Shown one piece after another: positions 42,827 through 51,000 of a stretch of 64,000 bases of DNA. Source of the DNA: CAZKTO01 sp964555685. Lineage in GTDB: Bacteria > Chloroflexota > Dehalococcoidia > SHYB01. The notes beneath the pieces are model-generated. The model saw only the letters and a list, made by a program, of their open reading frames with translations. It had not been told where the DNA came from and ran no database searches. The position numbers were made by a program, and so were the translations under genes. Within the stretch, counting starts at the first letter, position 1. Every line of letters starts with the position of its first letter. The stretch covers positions 1-64,000 of the forward strand of contig CAZKTO010000005.1 in the NCBI GenBank assembly GCA_964555685.1, written 5' to 3'.

Positions 42827-43642
42827 ATGGGTGAGCTGGAAGGCAAGGTTGCCATCATCACCGGCGCGGGCCGGCTGCGGGGCATCGGGCGCGCAGCCGC
42901 GGTGGCCCTGGCCCGGATGGGCGCCGACATCGTGCCCACGGGGACCGGCCGCGATCCATCGACCTACCCGCCCGACGAGCAGGCCGCCGGCTGGCGGGAC
43001 ATCGAGAGCACCGCGGAGCAGGTGCGGGCCCTGGGCCGTCGCGCGCTGCCCCTCGTGGGCGACGTGAGCAGGAGCGCGGACGTGGCCCGCATGGTCCAGG
43101 CCACGCTCCAGGAGTTCGGGCGCGTCGATATCCTGATCAACAACGCCGCCTTCCGCCGGGGCGAGGACCGGGTGACGGTGGACAAGTTGGATGAGGATGT
43201 CTGGAGGCGGGTGCTGGAGATCAAGGTCACGGGGGCCTTTCTCCTCTCCAAGGCCGTCGCCCCCGTCATGATCAAGCAGGGCCAGGGCGGCCGGATCATC
43301 AATATCTCGTCCATCGGCGGCAAGCGCGGTGGCGCCGAGGCGCCGGCATACTGCACGGCCAACTTCGCGCTCCAGGGCTTCACGCAGGTGCTGGCCCAGT
43401 GGCTGGCGCCCCATCGCATCTCCTGCAACGCCATCTGCCCGGGCGTGACGGACACCTCCCGTATGGACGACCTGGGCTATCCCCGCAACGAGCGCTGGCA
43501 GCAGATGCTCTCGCGCATCCCCATGCGCCGCGCCGCCACCGACGACGAGCTGGCGGGCGTCATCGCCTTCCTGTGCGCGCCAGCCGGCGAGTACATCACG
43601 GGCCAGTCCCTGAACGTGGACGGCGGCATGGTGATGTGGTGA
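42827..43642 (+). CDS. SDR-family oxidoreductase with altered catalytic motif
   Basis: 271 residues. Rossmann-fold short-chain dehydrogenase/reductase: cofactor motif ITGAGRLRGIGRAAAVALARMGADIV, NNAAF (NNAG equivalent), serine in IINISSIGG, and C-terminal GQSLNVDGGMVMW. In the catalytic YxxxK the tyrosine is present (PAYCTANFALQGF) but the lysine is asparagine. Classical SDRs need this lysine to lower the tyrosine pKa, so activity may be changed or lost. AAGGAG is six nt before the ATG. Probably acts on an acyl or alcohol substrate, unknown. Confidence 0.88.
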   Translation: MGELEGKVAIITGAGRLRGIGRAAAVALARMGADIVPTGTGRDPSTYPPDEQAAGWRDIESTAEQVRALGRRALPLVGDVSRSADVARMVQATLQEFGRVDILINNAAFRRGEDRVTVDKLDEDVWRRVLEIKVTGAFLLSKAVAPVMIKQGQGGRIINISSIGGKRGGAEAPAYCTANFALQGFTQVLAQWLAPHRISCNAICPGVTDTSRMDDLGYPRNERWQQMLSRIPMRRAATDDELAGVIAFLCAPAGEYITGQSLNVDGGMVMW

Positions 43643-43653
43643 GGCGGCCCGGT

Positions 43654-43682
43654 TTGACGGAATCGGAGGGCCGTGCTAGGCT
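43654..43682 (+). promoter_or_regulatory. Candidate promoter of the second DEAD-box gene
   Basis: TTGACG (43654-43659), 17-nt spacer, TAGGCT (43677-43682; 3 of 6). It would give a leader of about 145 nt carrying the hairpin at 43723. Confidence 0.4.
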
Positions 43683-43722
43683 TTGGGTGTAGATGTTACG
43701 TGCCACGACCCAACGTCAGAGC

Positions 43723-43762
43723 AAGGGGCTACCCGGATCCATTGGGGCAGCCCCTTCTTCTT
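43723..43762 (+). promoter_or_regulatory. Leader hairpin (attenuator-like) before the DEAD-box gene
   Basis: AAGGGGCT (43723-43730) pairs with AGCCCCTT (43749-43756), followed by CTTCTTTG. This is a terminator-like structure placed between promoter and start codon, suggesting control by attenuation or cold-sensitive refolding. No named Rfam family is claimed. Confidence 0.5.
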
Positions 43763-43832
43763 TGAGGCGGCCGGGCGGGTGGACGGAAAGGGACGAATCA
43801 TCGATACACCAGGGACTGCTGCGGAGGTAGGG

Positions 43833-45116
43833 GTGACGGAGAGGACCGGCGAGTGGCGGCGCCGCGGTCACAGGGCGGGCTCTCGCCGCCGTAGCGAGGG
43901 CGCCCCCGAGTCAGGGGCGCCTCCCGCGCCAGCGCCGGCGGCGTTCGAGGCCGGCGTCGCGCCCCATGAGCAGGTAGCCGGCCCGCAGCCGCGGGATCAC
44001 CGATTCGGTGAGATCGAAGTTTCGGCGCCGGTGGCCCGGGCCCTTCAAGAGCTCGGCTACGTTACACCAACGGAGATTCAGCACAAGGCCGTGCCCGTGA
44101 TGCTCACGGGCGTGGACCTGGTGGGCCAGGCCCAGACGGGCACCGGCAAGACGGCCGCCTTCGGCATCCCCATCGCCGAGGCGGCGGACGGGCGCCAGCG
44201 GCACACCCAGGCCATCGTGCTCACGCCGACTCGAGAGCTGGCGCAGCAGGTCGCGGACGAGATCCGGCGCATCGCCAGGTACCGGGGCGTCCAGGTGGCC
44301 ACCATCTACGGCGGCCAGTCGATTCAGGGCCAGCTCGACGCGCTGGCCAGGGGCGCCCAGGTCGTCGTCGGCACGCCCGGCCGCGTCATCGACCACCTGG
44401 AACGGGGGACGCTGCGGCTGGACCGGGTCCGGATCGTCGTCCTGGACGAGGCCGACCAGATGCTGGACATCGGCTTCTTCCCGGCCATCCGCCAGATCCT
44501 GCGGCAGACGCCCAGGGGCCGGCAGACGGCGCTCTTCGCGGCCACGGCGCCGACGCCCATCCGCAACCTCATCCACTTCTATCTGCGCGATCCCCAGTGG
44601 GTGCAGGTGGGCCCCGTGGCGGAGCCGGTGACCGAGGTCCGCCAGGTCTACTGCGAGGTGGCCCAGCGCGACAAGGCGAGAGGGCTGCTCGAGCTCCTGC
44701 GCACCCAGCGGTACGACCAGGCGCTGATCTTTCGCCGCACCCAGCTCGGTGTGGACTCCCTGGTCCTCGAGCTCCGCCGCCGCGGGCACCCCATCGAGGG
44801 GATTCACGGCTCCATGTCCCAGCAGAAGCGGGACGCCGTCATGCGCGCCTTCCGGAGCGGCGACCTCAAGCTTCTGGTGGCCACCAACCTCGCATCCCGG
44901 GGCCTGGACATCCCGGCCGTCTCCACCGTCATCAACTACGACATCCCGGAGACCATCGAGGAGTACCTGCACCGCATCGGGCGGACGGCGCGCATGGGGC
45001 GCAAAGGCACCGCCGTGACCTTCGTGGCCGAGTGGGACCTGGAGTTCTTCGAGGCCATCGCGCGGCACGTGGGACGCGAGAACCTCGAGCGGCTGGAGCT
45101 CTCGATCTACCGGTAG
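43833..45116 (+). CDS. DEAD-box ATP-dependent RNA helicase
   Basis: 427 residues from a GTG with GGAGGT four nt upstream; a longer frame exists but would include the leader hairpin. A basic, low-complexity N-terminal extension (RRRGHRAGSRRRSEGAPESGA) precedes the core. Core motifs: YVTPTEIQHKAVPVML (Q motif region), AQTGTGKT, PTRELAQQ, TPGRVIDH, LDEADQMLDIGF, AAT in motif III (usual SAT), ALIFRRTQLG, ATNLASRGLDIPAVSTVINYD, HRIGRTARMG. Paralogue of the helicase at 41-42 kb. It likely unwinds structured RNA at low temperature or in ribosome assembly. Confidence 0.93.
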   Translation: MTERTGEWRRRGHRAGSRRRSEGAPESGAPPAPAPAAFEAGVAPHEQVAGPQPRDHRFGEIEVSAPVARALQELGYVTPTEIQHKAVPVMLTGVDLVGQAQTGTGKTAAFGIPIAEAADGRQRHTQAIVLTPTRELAQQVADEIRRIARYRGVQVATIYGGQSIQGQLDALARGAQVVVGTPGRVIDHLERGTLRLDRVRIVVLDEADQMLDIGFFPAIRQILRQTPRGRQTALFAATAPTPIRNLIHFYLRDPQWVQVGPVAEPVTEVRQVYCEVAQRDKARGLLELLRTQRYDQALIFRRTQLGVDSLVLELRRRGHPIEGIHGSMSQQKRDAVMRAFRSGDLKLLVATNLASRGLDIPAVSTVINYDIPETIEEYLHRIGRTARMGRKGTAVTFVAEWDLEFFEAIARHVGRENLERLELSIYR

Positions 45117-45146
45117 GGGCCGGCTTCTTCGGGTGGTTGCGGAAGG

Positions 45147-45302
45147 ATGTTCGGCTCGCGACGGCATCTGGTCCTCCCCTTTGTCGGTGGCGTCTTCATT
45201 CTCGCCATCGGCCTGGTCTTCGAGTACACCGCCGCCATGGTCATTGGCCCCCTGCTGATGACGGGGGCCGCTGTGCCGTGGCGGCTCCTGCGCGGGATCT
45301 AG
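45147..45302 (+). CDS. Small hydrophobic protein, hypothetical (51 aa)
   Basis: A 51-residue frame in the 311-nt gap between the helicase and the amidohydrolase. It starts MFGSRRHLVLPFVGG, with two basic residues before two hydrophobic stretches (about residues 8-25 and 30-44), and ends PWRLLRGI. GGAAGG directly abuts the ATG, which is too close for an ideal ribosome site. The composition is that of a small inner-membrane protein, but nothing confirms expression. No homologue recognised. Confidence 0.35.
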   Translation: MFGSRRHLVLPFVGGVFILAIGLVFEYTAAMVIGPLLMTGAAVPWRLLRGI

Positions 45303-45427
45303 GGCGCCCGCGGCGTATCTTCGCCTATGCCACCTCGGCCTGGCTCCACCACCGCCTCCGTCTCATATGCACTGAACGAGTACACGCTCTCGACAGGCGG
45401 TCGCCGGCGCCGCTAGAATGGCGCGTC

Positions 45428-46618
45428 ATGGCCGCCCCCGCGCCACGCCTGAAGGATGAGGTCGCCCGGCTCGCGCCCGAGCTGGTGGAGCTGCGCCGCG
45501 ACCTGCACCGGCATCCCGAGCTCTCCTTCCAGGAGCACCGGACGGCCGCGCTCCTGGCCGAGCGGCTGCGTCGTCTGGGCCTGGGCGTCCGGGAGGGCGT
45601 GGGCAAGACGGGGGTCGTCGGGCTGATCGCGGGCAGGGCCGGCGGAAAGACCATCGCGCTGCGGGCCGATATCGACGCCCTCCCCATCGCCGAGGAGAGC
45701 GCCAGCCCGTACCGCTCGTCCGTCCAAGGCGTCATGCACGCCTGCGGCCACGACGGGCATGCGGCGGCTCTTCTGGGCGCCGCCCATGTGCTGGCCGGCC
45801 TGTGCGGCTCCTTCGACGGTGCCGTGAAGCTCTTCTTTCAGCCGGCGGAGGAGACGGCCAACGGGGCCGAGGCGATGATCAAGGACGGCGCCATGGACGA
45901 CCCGAAGGTGGACGGCGTCCTCTCGGTCCACCTGTGGAACTACCTGCCGGTGGGCGCCGTGGGCCTGCGGCCCGGGCCCATGTGGGCCTCCGCCGACGAT
46001 ATCCGCATCACCATCAAGGGCAAGGGCGGGCACGCCGCTCTGCCGCACCAGACCATCGACCCGATCCCCGTGGCGGCGCAGGTCGTCCTGGCCCTCCAGA
46101 ACCTCGTGGCCCGCGAGATCTCCCCCTTCGAGCCCGTCGTCCTGACCTTCGGCTCCATCCAGGGCGGCAGCGCCTTCAACGTCATCCCCGGCGCCGTTTC
46201 GCTGGCGGGCACGCTGCGCGCCTACGACATGGCCCTGCGAGACCGGATCGTGCGGCGCGCCGAGGAGATCGTGGCCGGCCTCTGCCAGGCGATGCGGACG
46301 AGCTACACCTTTGAGGCCCGGCTCTGCTGCCCGCCCGTCGTCAACGACCCCGGCATGACGGAGCTCGTGCGCACCGTGGCCGGGCGCATCGTGGGGCCTG
46401 AGCGGGTCGTCACCATCGACCGCAGCATGGTCGGCGACGACGTGGCGTTCTTCAACATGAGGGCGCCCGGATGCCACATCATGGTCGGCTCGGGCAACCC
46501 GGCCCTCGGCCTCGACAAGCCGCACCATCACCCGCAGTTCGACTTCGACGAGGCGGCCCTGCCCATCGCCGCCGAGGTGCTGGCGGCCTGCGCGCTGGAG
46601 TTCCTGGGGCGGCGGTAG
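45428..46618 (+). CDS. M20-family amidohydrolase (hippurate hydrolase-like)
   Basis: 396 residues. M20D metallopeptidase of the IAA-amino-acid/hippurate hydrolase group. Seen: LVELRRDLHRHPELSFQE, IALRADIDALPI, the metal-site MHACGHDGHAAALLGAA, FQPAEET with the catalytic Glu, SVHLWNYLPVGAVGLRPG, and HHHPQFDFDEAALPIAAE at the C-terminus with the last metal histidine. A dimerisation domain sits in the middle (IRITIKGKGGHAALPHQTIDP). It cleaves N-acyl groups from amino acids. Chosen ATG gives the family start; no strong ribosome site. Confidence 0.9.
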   Translation: MAAPAPRLKDEVARLAPELVELRRDLHRHPELSFQEHRTAALLAERLRRLGLGVREGVGKTGVVGLIAGRAGGKTIALRADIDALPIAEESASPYRSSVQGVMHACGHDGHAAALLGAAHVLAGLCGSFDGAVKLFFQPAEETANGAEAMIKDGAMDDPKVDGVLSVHLWNYLPVGAVGLRPGPMWASADDIRITIKGKGGHAALPHQTIDPIPVAAQVVLALQNLVAREISPFEPVVLTFGSIQGGSAFNVIPGAVSLAGTLRAYDMALRDRIVRRAEEIVAGLCQAMRTSYTFEARLCCPPVVNDPGMTELVRTVAGRIVGPERVVTIDRSMVGDDVAFFNMRAPGCHIMVGSGNPALGLDKPHHHPQFDFDEAALPIAAEVLAACALEFLGRR

Positions 46619-46703
46619 CCGGCGGGACGCCCCTGGGCAATGCGGGCTTACGGATCGCCCGCCTACGACGGGCCCCACGGGAGCTTACCGTCGTCACCGG
46701 GAA

Positions 46704-46804
46704 CTCATCCCGAAATTCCCTCCCCCATGATGGGGGAGGGTGAGGGTGGGGGTGAGCTTTGCCCCCTCTCCTCTTATCCTCTCCCGCCAGAGGAGAGGAA
46801 GTTT
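46704..46804. repeat. Two-hairpin C/T-rich repeat
   Basis: First hairpin CCCTCCCCC-ATGAT-GGGGGAGGG, second CCTCTCCCGCCAGAGGAGAGG. The second half matches 60350-60392, which lies inside the thiX reading frame, almost base for base. Intergenic here, in a 250-nt gap between the amidohydrolase and SRAP genes. Confidence 0.7.
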
Positions 46805-46868
46805 AGACTTCGGCAGGCAGCGAAAGCACTTTTTGTGCAAAGCCCTGGAGGGGTGACGGAGCCCCCGC

Positions 46869-47555
46869 CTACCCCACCGGCTCGATGCACGCCGCCGACT
46901 CGTTCTTCGCCGAGTTCACCAGCGGCGAGACCTGGTAGGCCTCCATGGAGCCCGCCGGGAAGGGGCTCAGCACCCCAGCCAGCACCGCCGCGTCCTCGAT
47001 GCGGCCATCGAGCCAGAGCCGCTCGGCCTCCTCGGAGAGGATCACCGGCATGCGGTCGTGGATGGCGGCGACGAGGGCGTTGGCGGCGACGAGGGCGTTG
47101 GCGGCGGCGGTGACGATGGCGCAGGAGCGTAAGTACCCGCCCGTGGGCGCCCTCCACGCCTCCCACAGGCCCGCGAAGGCGAAGGGCTCCCGCGACCGGA
47201 GCACGATGCGCATCGGCGTCCTGCTGCCCGCCGCGTCCTTGCGCCACTCGTAGAAGCTATCGGCCAGGACCAGGCAGCGCCTCTTTTTGAACGCGTTCCG
47301 AAAGGCCGGCTTCTGCGCAACCTCCTCGGCGCGGGCATTGATCATCTTGTATCCGATCTTCGGGTCCTTGGCCCAGAACGGGACCAGCCCCCAGCGCATC
47401 ATCTGGCCCCGGCGCTCGCTGCTGGCGGTGACGGCGAGCACCTCCTGCGTGGGCGCAATGTTGTAGCGCGGCTGGTGGGCCAGCTCCTCGCTCTGGAACT
47501 GGAAGCGCTGCTCCAGCGCCCGCAGGCCGGTGGTGAGGGTGTAGCGTCCGCACAC
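46869..47555 (-). CDS. SRAP/YedK-family abasic-site processing protein
   Basis: 229 residues. SRAP proteins form a thiazolidine crosslink with abasic sites in single-stranded DNA via Cys2. Here the GTG start gives (M)CGRYTL, so Cys2 is in place. NIAPTQEVLAV, MRWGLVPFWAKD, INARAEE (Asn) and CLVLADSFYEW (Glu) follow, and the catalytic His is in AIHDRMPVIL. A 6-residue tandem duplication (ANALVA twice) sits directly before this His, coded by an 18-nt direct repeat near 47067-47105. It lies 20 nt past the crotonase stop on the same strand. Confidence 0.93.
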   Translation of the reverse strand: MCGRYTLTTGLRALEQRFQFQSEELAHQPRYNIAPTQEVLAVTASSERRGQMMRWGLVPFWAKDPKIGYKMINARAEEVAQKPAFRNAFKKRRCLVLADSFYEWRKDAAGSRTPMRIVLRSREPFAFAGLWEAWRAPTGGYLRSCAIVTAAANALVAANALVAAIHDRMPVILSEEAERLWLDGRIEDAAVLAGVLSPFPAGSMEAYQVSPLVNSAKNESAACIEPVG

Positions 47556-47575
47556 GGCGGGAACCCACGGCGGCT

Positions 47576-48391
47576 CTAGAGTCCGCCGATGGAGCCCTCG
47601 TCGGGCAGGGGGCCGCGGAACTGGGGCTTGCGCCGCTCGCGAAAGGCCCGCCCGCCCTCGGCGATATCCTGGTTGGCGAAGGCCGCGTTGGTCAGGATGG
47701 CCAGGTTCTGGTAGGGCAGGTGGTCGGCGTACGACCGCCCGATGCTGCCGTACACGACGTGCTTGGACAGGGCCAGAGCCATAGGCGGCCCGGCGGCGAT
47801 GCGCTGGGCCAGCTCCATCGTCTTCTCCATGAGCTGGCCACCCGGATAGACGTGGCTGACGAGCCCGATGCGCAGCGCCTCTTGAGCGCCGATGATGTCG
47901 GCGGTGTAGATGAGCTCGAGGGCCTTGGAGAGCCCGACGGCCTGGGGCAGTGTGTGGCCGACGCCATCGAGGACCGTCATGCCGATATTGGCGAAGATGG
48001 CGGAGAAGCGGGCCTCCTCCGCGGCGAGGCGGATGTCGCAGCCCAGGGCCAGCCCCAGCCCGCCCCCCGCGGCGACCCCGTTGACGGCGGCGATGGTGGG
48101 CTTGCTCAGGGCCTGCAGCCGGGCGATCCACTGGCGCGAGTAGTCGAGGGTGGGGCGCCGCCGCTTCTGGCTCGAAAGGTCCGTCTGCTTCAGGTCGATC
48201 CCCGAGCAGAACCCTCGCCCGGCGCCGGTGATGACGACGACCCGGGCGCTGTCGTCCTCGTTGAGGCGGGCCCACTCGCGCTCGAGTCCGTCCAGCATCC
48301 CCTGGGTGAGAGCGTTCAGCGCCTGGGGCCGGTCCAGCGTGATAAGGGCCACCGGGCCCCGCTGCTCGAACACGAGCTCGCTCGTTTCCAT
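47576..48391 (-). CDS. Enoyl-CoA hydratase/isomerase family protein
   Basis: 271 residues. Crotonase fold: LITLDRPQALNALTQGML, the oxyanion-hole VVITGAGRGFCSGIDLK, and IAAVNGVAAGGGLGLALGCDIRLAA. In classic hydratases two glutamates act; the first position (GGGcE) is Leu here and the second region reads NIGMTVLDGVGHTLP with Asp. It is therefore probably not a standard enoyl-CoA hydratase. Isomerase, dehalogenase or thioesterase members show such changes. AGAGGAG lies four nt before the ATG. SRAP follows at 20 nt. Confidence 0.85.
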   Translation of the reverse strand: METSELVFEQRGPVALITLDRPQALNALTQGMLDGLEREWARLNEDDSARVVVITGAGRGFCSGIDLKQTDLSSQKRRRPTLDYSRQWIARLQALSKPTIAAVNGVAAGGGLGLALGCDIRLAAEEARFSAIFANIGMTVLDGVGHTLPQAVGLSKALELIYTADIIGAQEALRIGLVSHVYPGGQLMEKTMELAQRIAAGPPMALALSKHVVYGSIGRSYADHLPYQNLAILTNAAFANQDIAEGGRAFRERRKPQFRGPLPDEGSIGGL

Positions 48392-48435
48392 GAGGCTCCT
48401 CTTTGGGACGGGGGCCGGTCCAGCCTCGCGGCGGA

Positions 48436-48651
48436 CTACTGCCAGCGCCGGGGCTGGAGACCCGCCATCTCGTAGATGCCGCTCACGGCGACCCGCTCGT
48501 CGTCTCAGTGGACCATGGGCCCCTGGACAAGACGATAGTCCACGGGGCTCAGACGCCGGCCGCCGCCATCCGGCGCGAAACGCGGGCTGGTGCCGTTGAG
48601 CCAGTTGGCGAGCCGTCCGATGGGCCGCGCCATCGTGATGAGCAGGCGCAT
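48436..48651 (-). CDS. Small conserved-looking gene with one in-frame TGA
   Basis: A 72-codon frame starting at an ATG with GGAGG nine nt upstream. The first 48 codons give MRLLITMARPIGRLANWLNG..., ending DYRLVQGPMVH; codon 49 is TGA (48507-48505). The next 22 codons in the same frame read DDERVAVSGIYEMAGLQPRR-WQ to a TAG. The composition and codon-like GC pattern do not change across the TGA. Either the protein ends at 48 residues, or the TGA is a nonsense mutation, a sequencing error or a readthrough point. It lies 44 nt upstream of the crotonase gene on the same strand, so it may head that operon. No function recognised. It is the main content of the 411-nt gap. Confidence 0.45.
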
Positions 48652-48715
48652 AGGGAGCGTCCTCCAGGACAGTCCTATCCTACGCCGCCGCCGCCGAATG
48701 GGTCAACAGGACAGC

Positions 48716-48745
48716 TTGACAGCACAGTTTGGCGTCACCTATAGT
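48716..48745 (+). promoter_or_regulatory. Strong sigma-70 promoter for receptor 3
   Basis: Consensus TTGACA (48716-48721), 18-nt spacer, TATAGT (48740-48745), about 50 nt upstream of the ribosome site. Confidence 0.75.
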
Positions 48746-48802
48746 GCTCTATTCCATCGGCTTCTGGGTTCGGGTTGGTTTCCAGGGGGAGGAGGGCGTC
48801 CG

Positions 48803-50608
48803 ATGCTTCAGCGCGTGCCCCTGTACTCGGTCATCGCCTTGGCCACCATTGTCATGCTGGTGGTCGCCGCCTGCGGCGGCGGTGAGGAGCCGACGGCCGC
48901 CCCCACCGCCGCGCCTCCGCCCACGGCCACGTCGGCACCGCAGGCGACCGCCGTCCCAACGCAGCCGCCGCTGCCCACGGCGACGAGGGCCCCCACGCCG
49001 ACGCCGGGGCCCACGGCCACGCCAGCGACGGTCGTAGAGCGGCCCGTCCGAGGCGGCATCTTCCGCGATCGCCTCAACCAGGACATCACGCGAGGCCTGA
49101 GCTGGGATGCCCACCAGCAAGGCGGCATCGTTCAGATCCGGGTGGTGCCCAACATCGTCAGCGGCGTTCTCATCGCGGACAAGTTCGATCCTGGCAAGGT
49201 CCTGCCCTACCTGGCGGATAGCTGGAGCTACAGCTCCGACGGCACCGCCTTGACCTTAAAGTTCCCCACGGGCGTCAAGTACCACGACGGCCAGGCGTTC
49301 AAGGTCAGTGACGTGATCTGGTCCTACAACCGCATTCGGGGAGCGGTCAACACCGGGTACATCAGCCACGTCAAGGACCTCTTCCTGCCCTACGTCAAGT
49401 CGCTGGAGGCGCCAGACGAGCAGACGCTGGTGGTTCGGCTGAACTTCCCATCGCAGACCTTCCTGTACTCCGTGACAAACCTGTTCGCCGTGGTCTATGC
49501 GGAGCGCTTCGGGAACGAGTACGTGACCGACACCAACAAACCCCCCATCGGCACCGGTCCGTTCAAGTTCGAGGAGCGCAAGCCCGATATCAGCATCAAG
49601 GTGCGGCGCAACCCCACCTACCATAGAAAAGACAAGTCCGGGGAGCCGCTGCCCTATCTCGACGGCATCGACTACGAGATCATCCCCGATAGCTTCACCG
49701 CCTTCTCCGCCCTTCGGGTCGGCAAGTTCCTCCAGGGCGATCCCTTCGATCCCGGGCTGCTGAACACCAACATCGAGCAGTTCAAGCGGGAGTTCCCCGA
49801 TTGGACCTTCGGGGTCGACTTCGGGGCCTGGAGGGAGTACGTCTTCCGGAACAAGCCGCCCTGGAACGACGCCCGCATCCGGAGGGCTCTGGACCTCCTG
49901 ATCGACCGGCCGGCCTTCGTGAACGTGGTGGCGCCCGGATACGGCAGCCCCATCGCCAGCCCCATGCTGCCGCCCGAGCTCGGCGGCATATGGGGCCTGA
50001 CCGCCCAGGAGACGAGCCGGCTTATCAACACCGGTCCGGTGACGCCGCAGATCATCGCCGAGGCCCGCAGGCTCTTCCAAGAGGCTGGAATCAAGTTCGA
50101 CGGGTTCGAGTTCGAGTTTCGAGGCCTGGGCCTCCTGCAATACGACAATGATGCGCTCGTTCTGAAAGACCATTGGGAGAAGGCCGGGCTGAAGGTGAAC
50201 TTCACCATCAAGGGCGGCCCCATTGAGTTCACCCAGAAGCGCATCTCGGGCGAGTTCGACATCTACTACGTGCCGGCCTCGTCCGCCGGCGACGACCCCG
50301 ACTTCGTCCTGGGGCGCTTCTTCCCCACGGGCGCCGGCGAGAACTTTGGCCGCCACAGCGACTCCGAGATCGACCGCCTCTACAACCTGCAACAGCGCAC
50401 GATCGACTTCGCCAAACGGAAAGAGATCGCGCAAGAGCTCCAGCGCTACATCCTGACCACCGGCAACTGGCACCCCAAGGTCGCCTGGGCGGGCTCCTGG
50501 CAAGCCCGCTCGCCGCGGATCCGCAACCACACGTTGCTTTGCGGCAACGCCTACTGCTCCCGCGTCCGGTACGAGGACATCTGGGTCGTCCCTGAAGCGG
50601 CGAGGTAG
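48803..50608 (+). CDS. ABC-transporter solute-binding lipoprotein, family 5 (receptor 3)
   Basis: 601 residues. Signal sequence with lipobox VVAAC about residue 25, Pro/Thr/Ala-rich stalk (to about residue 80), then a family 5 binding-protein body: VLPYLADSWSYSSDGTALTLKFPTGVKYHDGQAFKVSDVIWSYNRI is the standard early block, and IGTGPFKFEERKPDISIKVRRNPTYH the mid block. GGGGGAGGAGGG precedes the ATG by six nt. It is more distant from receptors 1 and 2 than they are from each other. It stands alone between a strong promoter and a hairpin terminator, with no permease genes beside it, so it must share a transporter coded elsewhere. Confidence 0.9.
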   Translation: MLQRVPLYSVIALATIVMLVVAACGGGEEPTAAPTAAPPPTATSAPQATAVPTQPPLPTATRAPTPTPGPTATPATVVERPVRGGIFRDRLNQDITRGLSWDAHQQGGIVQIRVVPNIVSGVLIADKFDPGKVLPYLADSWSYSSDGTALTLKFPTGVKYHDGQAFKVSDVIWSYNRIRGAVNTGYISHVKDLFLPYVKSLEAPDEQTLVVRLNFPSQTFLYSVTNLFAVVYAERFGNEYVTDTNKPPIGTGPFKFEERKPDISIKVRRNPTYHRKDKSGEPLPYLDGIDYEIIPDSFTAFSALRVGKFLQGDPFDPGLLNTNIEQFKREFPDWTFGVDFGAWREYVFRNKPPWNDARIRRALDLLIDRPAFVNVVAPGYGSPIASPMLPPELGGIWGLTAQETSRLINTGPVTPQIIAEARRLFQEAGIKFDGFEFEFRGLGLLQYDNDALVLKDHWEKAGLKVNFTIKGGPIEFTQKRISGEFDIYYVPASSAGDDPDFVLGRFFPTGAGENFGRHSDSEIDRLYNLQQRTIDFAKRKEIAQELQRYILTTGNWHPKVAWAGSWQARSPRIRNHTLLCGNAYCSRVRYEDIWVVPEAAR

Positions 50609-50636
50609 CGGGCAGCACGCCGCCTGCAGACGAACG

Positions 50637-50673
50637 CCACGCCCCGGGGGCCGGCCTCCGGGGCGTGGTCTTG
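50637..50673 (+). terminator. Terminator-like hairpin after receptor 3
   Basis: 11-bp perfect arms CCACGCCCCGG / CCGGGGCGTGG with a 10-nt loop, followed by TCTTGTG; 29 nt after the stop. Weak T-tract. Confidence 0.65.
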
Positions 50674-50803
50674 TGCTACGTGCCTATCCGAAAACCCCGG
50701 CGGTTTAGCATGTCATACAGGCACAAGCGAGATGCAGCCCGCCTACGGCGGGTTGTCTTCTGTCGGGCACGGCCACTGCCGGGGGGATAGGCCTGGGTAT
50801 TCC

Positions 50804-50877
50804 TGTCATTCTGAACGAGTCTGCGAGTGAAGAATCCCAGATTCATTCGCCCCGACTTGTCGGGGCTCAGAATGACA
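50804..50877. repeat. Dispersed palindromic element with GTCATTCTGA ends
   Basis: GTCATTCTGA (50805-50814) and its inverted copy TCAGAATGAC (50867-50876) bracket 52 nt that include GCCCCGAC-TT-GTCGGGGC (50849-50866). A half copy with ATTCTGAGCCCCGAC lies in MITE-like element 2. It fills much of the 392-nt gap upstream of purF. Confidence 0.7.
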
Positions 50878-50903
50878 TTTGGCAGGTGTGAGTGCGGGGC
50901 GCG

Positions 50904-50933
50904 TTGACCGGCCGCGCAGCGCGGGACTATACT
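50904..50933 (+). promoter_or_regulatory. Promoter of the purFMH genes
   Basis: TTGACC (50904-50909), 18-nt spacer, TATACT (50928-50933), 67 nt before the purF start. No PurR-type operator or riboswitch recognised. Confidence 0.65.
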
Positions 50934-51000
50934 ATTTGAGCTACCGCTGGCCCCTGTCCTTTCCGGAGCCCTGCCACTCCGTACCACCGAAGGAGCCGGG

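Noticed and set aside
48490..48510. Selenocysteine insertion at the in-frame TGA
   Set aside because: Only a 4-bp stem can be drawn just after the TGA and the residue context (His-x-Asp) is not a known selenoprotein site; kept only as a remote option.
50680..50800. tRNA or other structured RNA gene upstream of purF
   Set aside because: No T-loop GTTCGA-type box and no acceptor-stem pairing; the hairpins belong to dispersed repeats.
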